A stretch of 64,000 nt of DNA from Diploptera punctata (GCA_030220185.1 JASPKZ010007534.1:557001-621000); one strand, 5' to 3'; shown: positions 24,623 through 39,600, counted from the stretch's first letter. The notes: generated by a model not told the origin, from the sequence alone. Made by a program: numbers and translations.

Positions 24623-27600
24623 CAATATCAACAGTAACAGTAGTGACAGTAATATTAGTAGTAATAAAAGTAGCAGTAGCAACAATAATAGTAACGATAT
24701 TTACGTTTCGGCCTGCAATCAATTGCACAATCGGTTATTGGCCCGGCCCATTAAAAAGTATGGATGGCCCTGCTGTAGAGGGAAGACACGATGACGTAGC
24801 TGTTATGTAGTTTTCACGTACTGAAAAGGTGATTTTGGTACATGCTATTTTATATAAGGATTACTTATGAGCCTTCTCTCCTTCCAGTTCACGGCAATAA
24901 TAAAGGTACTTTATGAAATCCAGCAAGACTGGACGCACGCTAACAAGTTGGAATAGTTACCTGGGTTTAGGATTAGGTTTGTTAGCAGCTGTTGACACGT
25001 TCTTGTGCAAAGAGCCGGTCACCTTCACTCCCTCGTTCCAAGCTCCGTGCAGTAAACCTTCCAGTCTGTCACCACTGTTGAAAGTAAGAGTACCCTTCCC
25101 ATTGAACACACCAGCTGCTCGGAACTCTCCCTCGTAGTGAGTGCCATCTTCAAACACCATCACTCCGTGTCCCTGCAACATACACACCTTGACTTTCAGA
25201 ATATATTAAGTTATGTAGATAGGAAATAACACTATGACGTTTTTTAATATTGTTTATTGTTTATTTTTTATTTCACTCACCTCATACTTCATAACTCCTA
25301 GCATACCCAGGGTTTCGTCACATCCTGCAGACTGCAGGATAGAAGGCAGCCGGACGTCAGTTGTGAACGTGACACAGCATTGAGAATGTCACAAAGGATG
25401 TGACGAAACCCTAGGTCTGCTAGGAGTTATGAAGTATGAGGTGAGTGAAATAAAAAATAAACAATTTCAGAATATAGTTGATCAGGTGAGAGGATCAAAT
25501 CAGTGTATACAAACATTATTATGAGTAATATTGTTTAATTGTTTCTTCACTCACCTCATACTTCTTAACTCCATGCAGACTCGAGTTTCTTCACTTCATT
25601 TGTGACATTCTCAATGCTGTATTACGTTCACAACTGATGTCCAACGCACCAAATATAATTCAGTGAGAAGTGTTAAACTAATAATAAAAACATCAATAGA
25701 AGCCCTACTGGATTTATAAAGTAATGTTAAATTCCCAATAAATGTCTTCTTAACTAAGAAGCCGCCATTTGCAAAGATGGAAACAAAGGTTTACGAGTAA
25801 TATGTTTCTATATACTGAAAAATTGGAAAAACCGAAAGAAAAACATGGAATAGAAACCAAAACAAAATTACTTAAACAAGTGGAAAAAACCGAACGAACT
25901 CACAATTTGGGAAAAAATTTACATATGCAACGAGAATTTCCCAGAAATTTTCTATAGGATCGTAACAGGCCTTGGCCTAATACTTGGAAGGAAGAAGAAG
26001 AAGAAGAAGAAAAAAACAACTATGAATTTTGAAATACACGGTGATAAGGAGAGGGGATTGATTTGGAAGTTCGTCAGTCAGCCATCAGATGGCACGGAGG
26101 TCAGTCTGCAGGAGAGGAGGCCATTGGACATCAGTTGTGAACGTAATACATCATTGAGAATGTCACAAATGAAGTGAAGAAACTCGAGTCTGCTGGGAGT
26201 TAAGAAGTATGAGGTGAGTCAAGAAACAACTAAACAAAATTAAAATAAACCTCATAGTGTTATTCCTACCTACATAATTTAATAGTGGTTATGTTCTTTG
26301 CCTCTGGTTCTGAGGGCCATGAGTCCAAACCCAGTCAGAAGATTTCCGGGCTGTTGGCCGTGGTCTTTGAGGCTTGTAGTTCCCCAACATTTCGCCAGAG
26401 ACTGCGTCCGGCATCCTCAAGAGTTGTCTTGAGACCACGGCCAACAGCTCGGAAATCTTCTACAAGATCATCATAGCAACTCCGGCCATGAAAGCCTAAG
26501 ACAATAAACCAGTCAGAGTTGATACTTTTTTTTAGGATGGAAAAATCCAAAGAGCAAATCTTTCAGGAGGGATGTTAAGCCATGAGTCCCGAGTCTGAAG
26601 ATTTTCAGCCTCTAGAAAGAATTTAAAGCCTGAATAAAAGAGTAATATATATTATTACACATCCAAGTTAACTGTTCACGGGAGGAGGGGAAGAGTTTTA
26701 GCGCTAGTGTCGCCGATCTACTGAATCTGTGTAAGGGATGTAGGAGAAAACTGTACATCCGATCACGTATTGAAATTGTTCAACTTCAAATGTGGGGGGA
26801 GAATCTCAAAACACGTGTGAAAGATCTTAACATGGTTGTCAAATTAGTCATTTAAGCACGGAACGCTCAAGCAGTCGGATCATTTAAAATCACAGTATTT
26901 GTCGTCTCTCTGTTACCAGTCTGACAATAAATCACAAGTGGCAACATGTAATGAGAAGGGCAAGGAAGGGACAGCTCATTCCTAGACGTAACCCCAAAAG
27001 TAACAGGGTTGTCAAGTTAGTCATTCTGCCACTGACCGCGCAGAACGACGGATCATTAAAATACATAGTATTTGTCAGCTCTCTACCTGCCAATCAAACA
27101 ACATAATACAAAGGACACGAAGTGGCAACATAGTAAGGAATAGAAAGAGAAAGACAGTTTGTTAGTTAACATATTTTCCGCCTGCACAAAACACTTGGAT
27201 GGGTAATAGTTGTCTACTAGATGTCACATTGGGTGAATATGTCAACCGCATACCATTCATGACATCTGTAGACAAATAAGTGTAACAAAATTAACTTTGG
27301 ACTAGTGACTCCTAACAAAGGAGAGGTTAAGCTCCAACATGGGACTGTAGATTGGTTGAGAATATGACATCACTGAATCTACTCACCGTGAGCACGTCCT
27401 GCATGAACAGTCCTTCGTAATAAATACCATCGAGTGTGACAATCAGACCACAGCCCTGCTTCATGTTGTTGCTCCACAACCCAAGGTACTTCTCCCCTGC
27501 ACAACACAACACGGTACAATTAAACATTAAAGACAGAGAAATAAATTAATATTTAATTTTAGGAAGTGATATTTTGAGGTTATTTTAATTATATTATTTA

Positions 27601-30600
27601 TAGTCTGGACATCTTACCTCAATATTAATGTTGATTTCTTCTTGAACATGTTTCAAAACAATTCTGTTTTATCGTCACCTTGTAAATAACAGCTTCTTAA
27701 TTATATTATTTTTGGTCTGGACATCTTACCTCAATATTAATGTTGATTTCTTCTTGAACATGTTTCAAAACAATTATGTTTTATTTTATGGAAAGAAATC
27801 ATCTCCTCCGTTGTCCAGCTTTTGTAGAAGAGACCAGCCTTTCTGCTAAATATTGGAGTGCAAGAGAGCGAATGGTTTCATTATCAAGTGCTCGACATTA
27901 GATACCAACCAACCAACAATTCTGTTTTTTTAAACATGTCCAAGAACAAATCAACATTGAGGTAAGATGATCAGACCAAAAGTAACATAATTAATATAAA
28001 AAAATTCTTTCCAATCACCAAAGATGCTAAATGGGTGCCTGTCTAGACAAGTCGACGATAAAACAGAATTGTTTTGAAACATGTCCAAGAACAAATCAAC
28101 ATTAATATCGAGGTAAGATGATCAGACTAAAAATAATATATATTTGAAGAGAAAAATTTTCGCCTAGACCCAATAAATGTCTTCTTAACTAAGAAGCTAC
28201 CATTTGCAAAGATAGAACCAAAAGGTTTCAAGCATTTGGCACGAGGGAATTACAACATATATAAGACAAAAATTTGCATCTAAATCGCAACTCACCTCGG
28301 TAGCTCAGTTGGTAGAGCACTTGGACCAGAAAGCCAAAGGTCCCGGGTTCGAGTCTTGGTCTAGGCGAACATTTTTCTCTTCAAATATAATTTATCCTTC
28401 AGTGAGAAGTGTTAAATTAATAATAAATTTAATGATATATTTAAATATTAACACTTTCCAATACTGGACAATATTATTTTGAAAAGAAAAATTGAACCGG
28501 GACTTGAACCCAGGATCTCTGGTTCTAATTGCATTTTTCTCACCCTGACTTGTCCACTAATGTAGGTGGACTCCTGGGATAGAATCCCCTTTTATATGAG
28601 TAAACATGTTGGCTCCAATGGGAATGTATGTTATCACACTGACCAACATGACACTTGTTCTCAGGTTATGAAGCGGGACAAGTACCTGTTGCAATGTCAT
28701 CAATAACTCCATAGCCCTGCTTAACGCCGTTCACCCACTCTCCGATGTAGACCGAAGCGAGCGACGCCATGAAGTGACCTTGTTTCTGCACTCCGTGTCC
28801 GTGGGGCAGACCATCCTTAAAGTAGCCCTCGTACATGTCGCCGTTCACATACCTGTTCAAATAAACAACTTTAAGACTTCAAAATAGGCGGATAACACAA
28901 CTAACTCACTCACTGGCACTATCGAACCCATAGGTTCATGGCCACGCGCACATAAGCTCTCCATACATCCCTATCCTGAGCTTATGTTTTCCAATCATCC
29001 CCTGTATAATCTACTTCCGTCAAATCATGGATAATGTTGTTCTCCCACCTCATTCTTGTTCTACCAACTGGATGTTTTCCTTCTGGTTTTCCTACAAGAA
29101 GCCTCCATGCATGTCTTTCATTCCCCATTTGTGACATATGTCCTGCCCATCGTAGTCTACGAGACTTAACTGTTCTTATTATATCTGGTTTCCTACAAAG
29201 ATCATATAACCACTGTTATGTAGTCTTCTCCATTCACCTGTCTGTTGATCTCTTTTTTTGTCCAAAAGTTTTCCTAAGTACTTTATTCTCAAATACTCGT
29301 AATCTCATTTCCTCCCTTAAAGTAAGAGTCCATGTTTCGCATCCATATAATATAACTGGTAGAATAATAGTTTTATATTTTTTCAGTTTAACGTTTTTTG
29401 AAAGGAGTTGGGAGACAAGAGTCTCTCTAATGCATAATAGCACACATTTCCAGAATTGAGCCTATGTTTAATTTCTTTGTGCATCTCAAAACATGGTAAA
29501 AAAATGTGTTTTTACGTAAAATTATTTACTTAATTATAATGGGTTAATGCATTCTAATATAATAAATAGTTAGAATACATCAACAATGTCACATAAATGT
29601 GACAAAACTATAGTCTGCAGAATATAAAAAAAATATGTTGTGAGTGAAAATAAATAACTCAATATAATTAAAAGAAACCTCACAGTGTTATTTGCTACAA
29701 ATATTAAATAAAATTACTTACTTGATAACGCCGTAACCATTCTGCAGACTGTCCTTCCACTGTCCCTCGTATGTGCTGATGCCGGGGGAATCCATGCGTC
29801 CCAGACCACACATGTGACTGTTCTGGAACTGCCCCATGTAGGCTCTGCCGTCCGGCCACTCCATCTTGCCTGCTCCTTGCAGCTTCCCACTGCACCATCT
29901 CCCTGCAAGTACAGACACACATTGGCAAAGTTTCAACAGTTTTTAGGTTGTCTGAAGATGAAAGCAAAGGCCTTTGAAACCGGTATCATCAAAACATGGA
30001 AATTTATGAGGTGATATTTAAATACATTTTATCCAACTCAATTTATAAATTGTGTTACTTCCCAATCTAATTTCTAATAAATTCTAAAATTGTAATTTTT
30101 TGTATTTTTTTGCAGTTTTTTTTATAAAGTTGTGGTATTGTTGAATATTATGACTTGAGCAGAATCCAAGCTACAGAAATAAAATTCTTACGTGAAATGG
30201 TACATAAAACAAGGAGAGACAGAATAAGGAATGACAAAATCAGGGAGACAATAAGGCTCGAATCTATGAATGCATTAGACCGTAAAAGTCATTCTCTGTC
30301 TGTACTCTGCTGAGAAATTTGCATCGAAATACGTTTTTGCGTACTCAAAAATCTGTTCATGCGATAATAATTGTTGAAATTCCTAAGATACCTGGCGAGG
30401 TGACTTAGCAGAGAAACAAATCGTGAGCAACCCGATGGGAACCGATGTAATTTTAAACCTTGCTGCTTTATCCAAGATGTCGGACCTTGAAGACTTCGAT
30501 GATGTTTTCGGTATATGCAGAGAAGAGGAATTTGATAGAGTCTACCACAGAATTCAATTGGAAGAACAGGAGAATCGGCGTAATATTGCACGATGCAGAC

Positions 30601-33600
30601 ATCGTCGTATACGGTATTATTTGAGGGACGCAAGCATAAATGCATGCCTCGAGCAGTTGAAAATAACAGAAGTGGTTTTATCGCTGAGAATTCTAGGTAA
30701 TTTCTTGCCAATATTACGAAAACGACGACTTTCATGCATGACCAGTTAGTGGGTAGCTAATTCGATCTTTGCACTTGTTCACGGTGAGTCAGCTCACCAG
30801 TGATTGGAAGTAATTTGAGTAGAGACTAATGTATTTGCATGTGGCCCTAAGTATGGAAAAATTTAACAACAGACATAGAAAAAAGTAGACTAAAATGGTT
30901 TAGACATTTAAAAAGATTGGAAAAGGAAAGACTACCACAAAGACTGTTAAATCTCAAGATACAAGGAAAAGAACCACGAGAAAGATGGATTAACCAAGTG
31001 AAGAAAAGTCTACAAGAGAGAGGATACGACAGGGAAGAACTAAAAAGAAGGAATGCATGGGAAGATAGAGATGGTTGGAGGCATATTTGGAATTGACCTT
31101 CCGAAAGGAGGACATGATAAGAGGATGATGGTAAACTCTTATAGGATATAACACTATGAGATTTAATCATCATCATTGTCCTTTCAAGTATTAGGCCCAG
31201 TGGCCCATTACGGTCTCCCGCCATCTGTGAAAAGGTCGACCCACAGATCTTCTGCCTCGAGGAATGTAGTGGAAGAATTTGTTTTGGTATTCTGTGACGA
31301 TCCATGCGCTGAATATGGGCTAGCCAATTGTTTCTATATTCTTGGAGGTATTCAGATATAGGTACGATGTTTAACTCTCTGGCTATTGTTGAATTTCTTT
31401 GGTGGTCTAGAAGGCTATAACCTGCAGTTCGTCGCAGAAATTTCATCTCCGTGGCTGTAATATGACAATCATCCTGAGTTCAGATGGTCCAAGCTTCACT
31501 GCCATAACAGATTATGGGTCTAGCGAGAATTTTATAGATATTCATTCTTGTGTGTCTCTGCACTTTTGATGGTTTAAAAACTTGGTTGATAATTCTTAAA
31601 GTTTTATTATAGTTTTGTATTTTAAAGGATATATCACATTCCTCATTATAAGTTAGATTATATCCTAAGTATTTAAATGAATTAACTTGCTCTAATATTG
31701 AATTCTGAATACAAATTTTACTTCTTACTGGGAATTTCCCTTGAAAGGCCATAACTTTACATTTTGTTGTTGATATTTCCATATTAAATTGTTCGGCTCT
31801 TATATTAAGATGATGAGTGGAATATTTATGACATTTAATTTAAAATTTAAAATAAAATTCTTTGCACCTCACCTCACGTCCTGGCTACTAATTAAAGCAG
31901 TTTCAAAACCTGTGTGTTTTGAAAATTTTTTTAAAAGTTTAATATAAGATTGGCACCAAAGAATGAATACAGCCTGAATAGCATAATAAAATTGGTTATA
32001 AAACAAAATCCATTGAATCATTGACTGCCATTTGGGGCAATCAAACTGAGTGAGAGAATACCTGTATACTTGGCGTCCTTGTACACCTGGTGTTTGGTGA
32101 ACGTGTACTTAGCATTCCTGACAGCAGGTGGAGGGTGAGTGTGATGTTTGTGCAGACACTTCTTTATCGCAGTCTGTAAGCTCTGCAGCCATTCTGTGCG
32201 TTCAGCTGCAGTCGGAGTGAACAGTATCACAGTGTCCTCTGGCATCGTCAGCTGCACTGCGTTCTGTGGGCAAACGTAACACACAATCTGTTAAAATAAC
32301 AAGCAATGTTAACTGTTATTTCACACAACAGTTAAGAGTAGAGAAACAGCTATAACGGTTTATAAATTAAATAAGCATTTATCAAAGTCACATAAAACTT
32401 TTTTATTTAACTTTTATAGGAATTAATCAGTATGAGGTTTAATTTATGGTGAAATTAAATGTTTCTAACTCTCCTCATACAAATCTTCTAAGTAGATTGT
32501 GATTTCGAGACCATAACGGTCTCATCTTCAGTACTATTTTGGCGACTGATCTTATGATGTTTTTATTATTGATTTAACACTTCTCACTGAAAGATAAATT
32601 ATATTTGAAGAGAAAAATGTTTGCCTACACGGATACTCGAACTCGGGAATTTTGCCTTTCCGGGCCAAATGCTCTACCAACTGAGCTACCGAGGCGAGTT
32701 ACGATCTAGATGCAAATTTTTCTCTTATATACATTATAATTCCCTCTCACCAAATGCTTTTGAAACCATTGCTTCTATCTTTACAAATGGCGGCTTCTTA
32801 GTTAAGAAGACATTTATTGGGAATTTAACACTACTTTATAAATATATATATATAAAGATAGAAGCAATGGCTTCAAAAGCATTTGGCGAGAGGGAATTAC
32901 AACGTATATAAGAGAAAAATTTGCGCCTAGATCGCAACTCGCCTCGGTAGCTCAGTTGGTAGAGCATTTGGCCCGGCCAGCCAAAGGTCCCGAGTTCGAG
33001 TCTCGGTCTAGGCAAAAAATTTTCTCTTCAAATATGACTGATGTTATGTCGATCGAAAGGAACTCTTCTTCTTCCCTCTGTTGGTGGACCGATGAACCTC
33101 TGGATCAGGTCAGAATTTACGGGAATTTCAAAGTTCATAAGTTTTCCTTTGTTTTTCTGAATGTGGATCTTTTCCCAAACCGTAATAGTTTTTTATTAGT
33201 CCAAGATCCGGCTGCAAGATTACTACGTTCATCGAATGTGTGAACAAAATCAATTTGTTCATAAAATTGTGAATTACTGAATATACATTTGCCGAGTTGC
33301 CTATTAAAATTCGGCTGTCTGTATGTTTAATTAAAATATAATTTATTTATTTATTCATTCACTTGTTATTAAAATAAATTATAATCCAGTTCGCAGAAAT
33401 CAATGTATAGAGCTTGAAAAGTTTTGGTTGCCATTCCACACTTGGTTGTAAACCTCCTCGCGGCTACAGCAGGCTGTGACATCAATCAGTAATAAAATGG
33501 TTGCAGGGTAGGTATGTATTTATTGTTTTATATTGTTTCAAATAAAGTTCAGTTCATTTAAAATGCAGTGATTTGTTTCGTATAATGTATATTAACACTA

Positions 33601-36600
33601 TCTTTTGAACATATTTTTGTATATACATTGTACGTAGTGTATATAAAGGGCAGTGGTTTTACTTCCCGCTGCGAGAGAACAATATAAAACAATAAATACG
33701 TACTTCACCGCCGTTTTATTACTGATTGGTGTCACAGCCTACTGTAGCCGCGAGGAGGTTTACAGCCAAGTGTGCAATGGCAACCAAAACTTTTCAAGCT
33801 CTATACATCGATTTCTGCTAACTGGATTATAATTTATTTTAATAACAAGTGAATCAAATTATTTTGAATAAATAAATTATATAAAATTCATCGGAGAACA
33901 TATTGTTTAAACAACTCACCTCATAGGAATCATGCTTCCATGATATCGCGAATTCAAACACAGTCGTATTCATCTTCAGCCATAACTGTGTTTGAAACCG
34001 CGGTATAATGGAAGCATGATTCCTATGAGGTGAGTTGTTTAAACAAAATGTTCTCCGATGAATTTTAATGATTATACCTCATAATGTTTACTTCCCAACA
34101 TTAATTTAATATAAATAAACTATATTTTAATTAAACATACTGGCGGCCAAATTTTAATAGGCAACTCGGCAAAAATGTATTCAGTCATTCATAATTTTAT
34201 GAAAAAAATTGATTTTGTTCATACACTCGATGAACATAGTAATCTTGCAGCCGGATCTTGGACTATGTTTTTATTTCAAACTAGCTAATATCTGGCTTTG
34301 GTAGGTCTTGACTCATACAATGGTTTACAGTTTACAGTTCCCTTGTGAGAACTCTCATAAATCATTCTTCTCCCTTAAAGTAAGAGTCCATGTTTTGGAG
34401 CTCTGTCGTAACACCTTACGATACGGGACGTACTTGGATGGTATCAGTATCCTGCACTGCATCGACCCAGAGTGTGTTGAGAGGGTGCACCACGTGTGTG
34501 CTACCGGTGACGTGCACCAGGATGTCGGTGAACAATATGAACCAGTGCGACGAGAAGCGTCCGGAGTTGATGACAGATATGGGATGAGTTCGCGACTCCC
34601 TGATCAGACGTCGCTCTGGTGTCCGTAGCACCTCGATGGCTTTGCCAGACGTGTCCCAGAACTTCCTCGTCATCTCAGCCTCGCCCGTCTTCTGTTCCTG
34701 CTCCTCCCACAGCTGGTCCCACTTGGCGAGCACCTCCTTTACCTTGTGTTCGCTGCCGGCCTGCTAAACCACACAATAGCAACTATCAGCGTTAGGGAAA
34801 TTATTCATTATGCATGTTAAAATGGATCACAAGTTAATAATGACCATTTAACTCATGCCGCAAATGGTAGTCAATGACCAATCACATTTCAATGATTTTT
34901 TATTTACAAACAATCACAGTCATGTTTCGCCTAGAATTTACCAACTAAAGTTATCATAAGTAATGCCACGAGTGATTTCCAAATTATCGATAAATTTGGT
35001 AATCACTCGTGACATTTGTTAGGACTATTTAACGAATAAAATTAAGCTGTTACTCCACAAATCATTATTTAAATATAGTTATTTTAAAATATTTACATAT
35101 TTAATGTAAACGGCGATGTTTGGAAACAAATGAGAAACGATAGGTTCGCTTCATCTGCTTCTTTTGTTTATCACTTCAACAGATCATACTATTTATTGCC
35201 AAAGGAACGCAATATTGTAAGAATGCTCTCTAGTGGAGAAAAAATGAAACACATCAAATTGTATATTAATTCATTTCTGATGTCGTATGATGTAAATATG
35301 ACAATTATATTTTTCTGGATTGTTACCTGGGAAAAAATACATTTAAGAAAGTGCAAACAGTGGTTTCTTTTTTTGGTGGTATAATCAATTGCTACAAATG
35401 TTTTTATATTAACTCCTGCAAGTGCTATGCCATGACATCCATGCACTATATATACAATCTGGTAGCCGTATTTCTTACAGTCAGTCACTGCAAAATATTA
35501 AAAAGGAGGAGCTTTCTTTAATATGGTAAATTTAATATTGATAAATATTTGGTGAAACACGACTGTGATTGGTTGTAAAACAGAAATCATTGAAACGTGA
35601 TTGGTCATTGACTCCCATTTGTGGCGTGAGTTAAATAGTCATAATAAAGAAAACACCTCCTTTTTAACATTCTGAATAGGTCATATTATTTTGTAGTGAC
35701 TGACTCACCAAGAAATACAGCTACCAGATTGCATATATAGTGCATGAATGTCAACACATAGCACATGCGGGAGTTAACATAAAAACATTTGTAGCAATTG
35801 ATTTTACCACCAAAAAAAGAAACCACTGTTTGCACTTTCTTAAACGTATTTCTTCCCAGGTAATAAAATTCCAGAAAAATATAATTGTCATATTTACATC
35901 ATAGAACATCAGAAATAAATTAATATACAGTTTGATGTGTTTCATTTTTTCTCCACTAGAAAGCATTTTTACAATATTGTGTTCCTTTGGCAATAAATGA
36001 TATGATCTGGTTTCAGTGACGAACAAAAGAAGCATATGAAGCGTACCAATCGTTTCTCATTTGTTTTCAAACATCGCCGTTTACATTAAATGTATAAATA
36101 TTTTAAAATAACTATATTTCAATAATGATTTGTGAGTAAACAGCTTAATTTTATTTCTTAAATAGTCCTAACATGTCCTGCGCCATAGCCGAACGGTTAA
36201 GGTAGGAAGCCTTGGCGCAGAGCTACGGGACTTGCGCTGGTTCGAGTCTCCATGGGGGAAGAAATTTTCTCATGGTATTTCGGCCAGTATGGGACCGGTG
36301 CCCACCCAGCATCGTGAGGCAATTGGGTAGCTACAATAAGTAGCGGCTCCAGGTTGAGGAACCAGCTATAACGGCTGGGGGACTCGACATGCTAACCACA
36401 TGTCACGCCTACACTGGCTGTTGATCATCTACCTCTGTGATTGACACATGTGGATGTGAAGGGCCAGCAGCCGGCTGGTAAAAGGGCAACCGCTGAAAAG
36501 TGGAAAGACCCTCAATCGGAAAATAGTCCTAACAAATGTCACTCTTGATTTCCAAATTCTGTAGATAAATTGGAAATCTCTCGTGGCATTACTTATGAAT

Positions 36601-39600
36601 AAGGCCCTGTTCCTGTCAGCGCCCTCTTGTCCTTGGTTAAGGGAAAAGATGTTTGCAATGTTGGTAGTAACAGACAACCTATTAACTCACTATTGTAAGA
36701 ACTGGATGATGTTTGATGTTTTTATTATAAACTAATTAATACCCGGCGTGTGTTCCTACGCCTAAATAAATGAAAATTAATTTATGGTAAAATTAAATGT
36801 TTCTTACCTCTCCTCATATAAATCTTCTAAGTAGATCGTGATTTCGAGACCATAACGGTCTCATCTTCAGTACTTTTTTGGCGACTGGTGTTATGTCGAT
36901 TGGAAGAAACTCTTCTTCTTCCCTCTGTTGGTGGACCGATAAACCTCTGGATCAGGTCAAAATTTGTGGGAATTTCGAAGAAACAATGAAAACAAGAAAT
37001 AATTTGGAATTTATAGAAAGACTACACATATAGACAACTATATTAAGGCTTCAGGATTCAACCATTTTTCTTACAAAGAGGCAGCATTCAATAGCAAAAG
37101 AACTTTGAAATTCCCGCAAATTTTGACCTAATTCAGAGGTTCATCGGTCCACCAACAGAGGAAGAAGAAGAGTTTCTTCCGATCGACATAACATCAGTCG
37201 CCAAGAAAGTACTGAAGATGAGACCGTTATGGTCTCAAAATCGTGATCTACTTAGAAGATTTGTATGAGGAGAGGTAAGAAACATTTAATTTCACCATAA
37301 ATTAAACCTCATAGCGATTAATTCCTATAAAAGTTAAAAATGAAAATAATGTGTTTTTATGTTTAGTTGAATAAGTAAAAGGAAAAATATATATCACAAT
37401 TATTTTTAGATACCCCGTGTTGCCCGGGAATCTACTTATCCCCATCTTGTTGGCATAAATGAGCTGAAAAACAAAATTCGTTAGTGTGAGTTATTCGTAA
37501 AAGATAAACATACGGTGTCATGGATTTTTTTGTAGACTTTGAGATATTCAATTCTGTGTATTTGTTATAGTTTAACCCATCCACCTCTCATTTAAAGTCG
37601 AGCTCTGCTACCCCAGAAATCTGATTTAAATCCCAAGTCCTACTGCATGGCATTTAAATGTAACACAGCAACTTAATGGTAGTAAAAGATTCCGGGCTAT
37701 GTGGCCGTGGTCTATAACTGGCGTTTCTTCCAGACGTTTCTCCCTCAACTGCGGAGGGCATCTTCAGTGGCGAGCGCTTCCAGCTCGCTGTCGATAGTGA
37801 GTCTACGACAGGGAAACAAGAGCTGGAAGCGCTCGCCACTGAAGATGCCCTCCGCAGTTGAGGGAGAAACGTCTGGAAGAAACGCCAGTTATAGACCACG
37901 GCCACATAGCCCGGAATCTTTTATTACCATGATTACCGGCTGTGAAAGCCTGCATTGCAGCAACTTAATATTACCTCCAGTAAGTAAAAATGGATTTAAA
38001 AACCACTAAACTGATATACAACAGGGTTATTCTCAGATTTCACCCACTCCCAATCACTTGGCGTGATATGGCTTTGTTTTTTTTGCAGGTGGCGGGACAA
38101 TAAGTTCATTATCACTCTCACCGCTCTCTTCTTCAGCAGAAGTTGCTTCCGAATCACTTATAGATTCATCAATACTTCTCTCATCACTAAATATATCACA
38201 AACTTCTCAATCACTGCCTAATTCAAACTCTAATAATTTCCTAATTCCATCACTGTCAATACCCTTAACTTTCCTTGGCGCCATTTTTCTTACTGCTGAC
38301 ACTTTTTTTTTTCTGAGGGTAAAACTCGTTCTGGAAATTTCTAAATGGCGTGGAGGGGATGAAATAGCATTCTTGTGAATGTGTAGAAGAAGAAAAAGTG
38401 TATGTAACAGATATCTATGAGCAGCAAAATAAATTAAAAATGCATTTTTTCGATCTCTGCACTGCGCGACCACGGGTCGTCATACGATTTTAGTGCTTAA
38501 GAACGTCATGCGATCTCAGCTCGTCATCCGATTTAAATGGGTTAAGCAGCCATTTAAGCGTCCAAAAAGTTACTTTTTTTTCACGTTTTTCACTAAAAAG
38601 GATGATTTTTTTTAAGAGTGAAGGGATTGAGTATTACAACTCTCTTATAGCCTATAACCTTCCCGGGAAACTCCCGAACATTTTGCAAAAAGCCCCATCA
38701 CATTCAGATGAACATTAAATACAAACAAACAAACAAACAAACAAACAAACAAACAAACAAACAAACAAACAAACAAATAAACTTTATTTGAAGAGAAACA
38801 TTTTTAATAGTGAGTGGAGAACATATTTTAATCGACTCACCTCATACATTTTCAAACTTCTTTGATATTCCCAATATTAATTTATAGAAACATTTTTTGC
38901 CTAGACCAAGACTCTAAGCTGGGACCTTTGGCTTTCCAGGCCAAATGCTCTACCAACTGAGCTACCGAGGCGAGTCGCGATCCAGATGCAAATCTTCCTC
39001 TTATCTACGATGTAATTCCCTCATGCCAAAAGCCTCTGCTTTTATCTTTGCAAATGGTGGCTTCTTGTTTAAGAAGACATTTTTATTTCGGAATATAAAC
39101 ACTACTTTATAAAGCCAGTAGGGCTTCTATTGATGTTTTTATTATTAATTTAACACTTCTCACTGAACGATAAATTATATTTGAAGAGAAAAATAACAGT
39201 TTATAGCCTTCGGCACTCCCAGGAATTGAATAAATCTTCTTGTATCTTGTAAGTCCATGTTTCCCTTAACAGAGATAAGGAAAGTAAATTGCTATATTTG
39301 AAGAAGAAAATATACGCACAAACTGATATATCTTTTTCTCTTCAAATATAATTTATCCTTTATTGACATGTATTAAATGAATAATAGGAACATAAAAAAA
39401 AATAATCAATTGAGTTGGTGTTTACTTGATGAAAATCCATATTTGTTAATTAAATAAAAATAAAACATAGTTTTATTTGATTTTCATATTTATTAAGATA
39501 TAATTCAGTGACAGCTGTTTCGGTACACTGTACCTTCTTCAGACATGTTAACAAATTATGGATTGTGTTCCAACTGATCTAAGCAACAATACAACAATAT

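Larger units (their letters stand above)
23610..24772 (+). mobile_element. hAT transposon derivative with 8-bp target duplication
   Basis: Ends CAGAGCCGTCCAAACT and (inverted) CAGGGCCATCCATACT are flanked by exact CTGTAGAG at 23602-23609 and 24773-24780. [20 protein letters not shown] (23946-24006) resembles the N-terminus of hAT transposases of the ZBED/GTF2IRD2-like type. Most of the transposase is missing, and a tRNA-hairpin repeat and an (AAT)n tract lie inside. Confidence 0.85.
37680..37960. repeat. Hairpin with two opposed hammerhead-like motifs
   Basis: AAAGATTCCGGGCTATGTGG is mirrored by CCACATAGCCCGGAATCTTT. Arms are about 105 bp and nearly perfect, with a short asymmetric loop (37797-37822). 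The arm reads [20 protein letters not shown] in one frame. Confidence 0.85.

Noticed and set aside
30289..30735. 148-codon minus-strand frame
   Set aside because: It lies antisense to the better protein-like plus frame at 30423 and shows no motif.
37701..38009. 102-codon frame across the 37680 hairpin
   Set aside because: It reads through both arms of a palindrome and appears on both strands; best explained as PLE-derived repeat.
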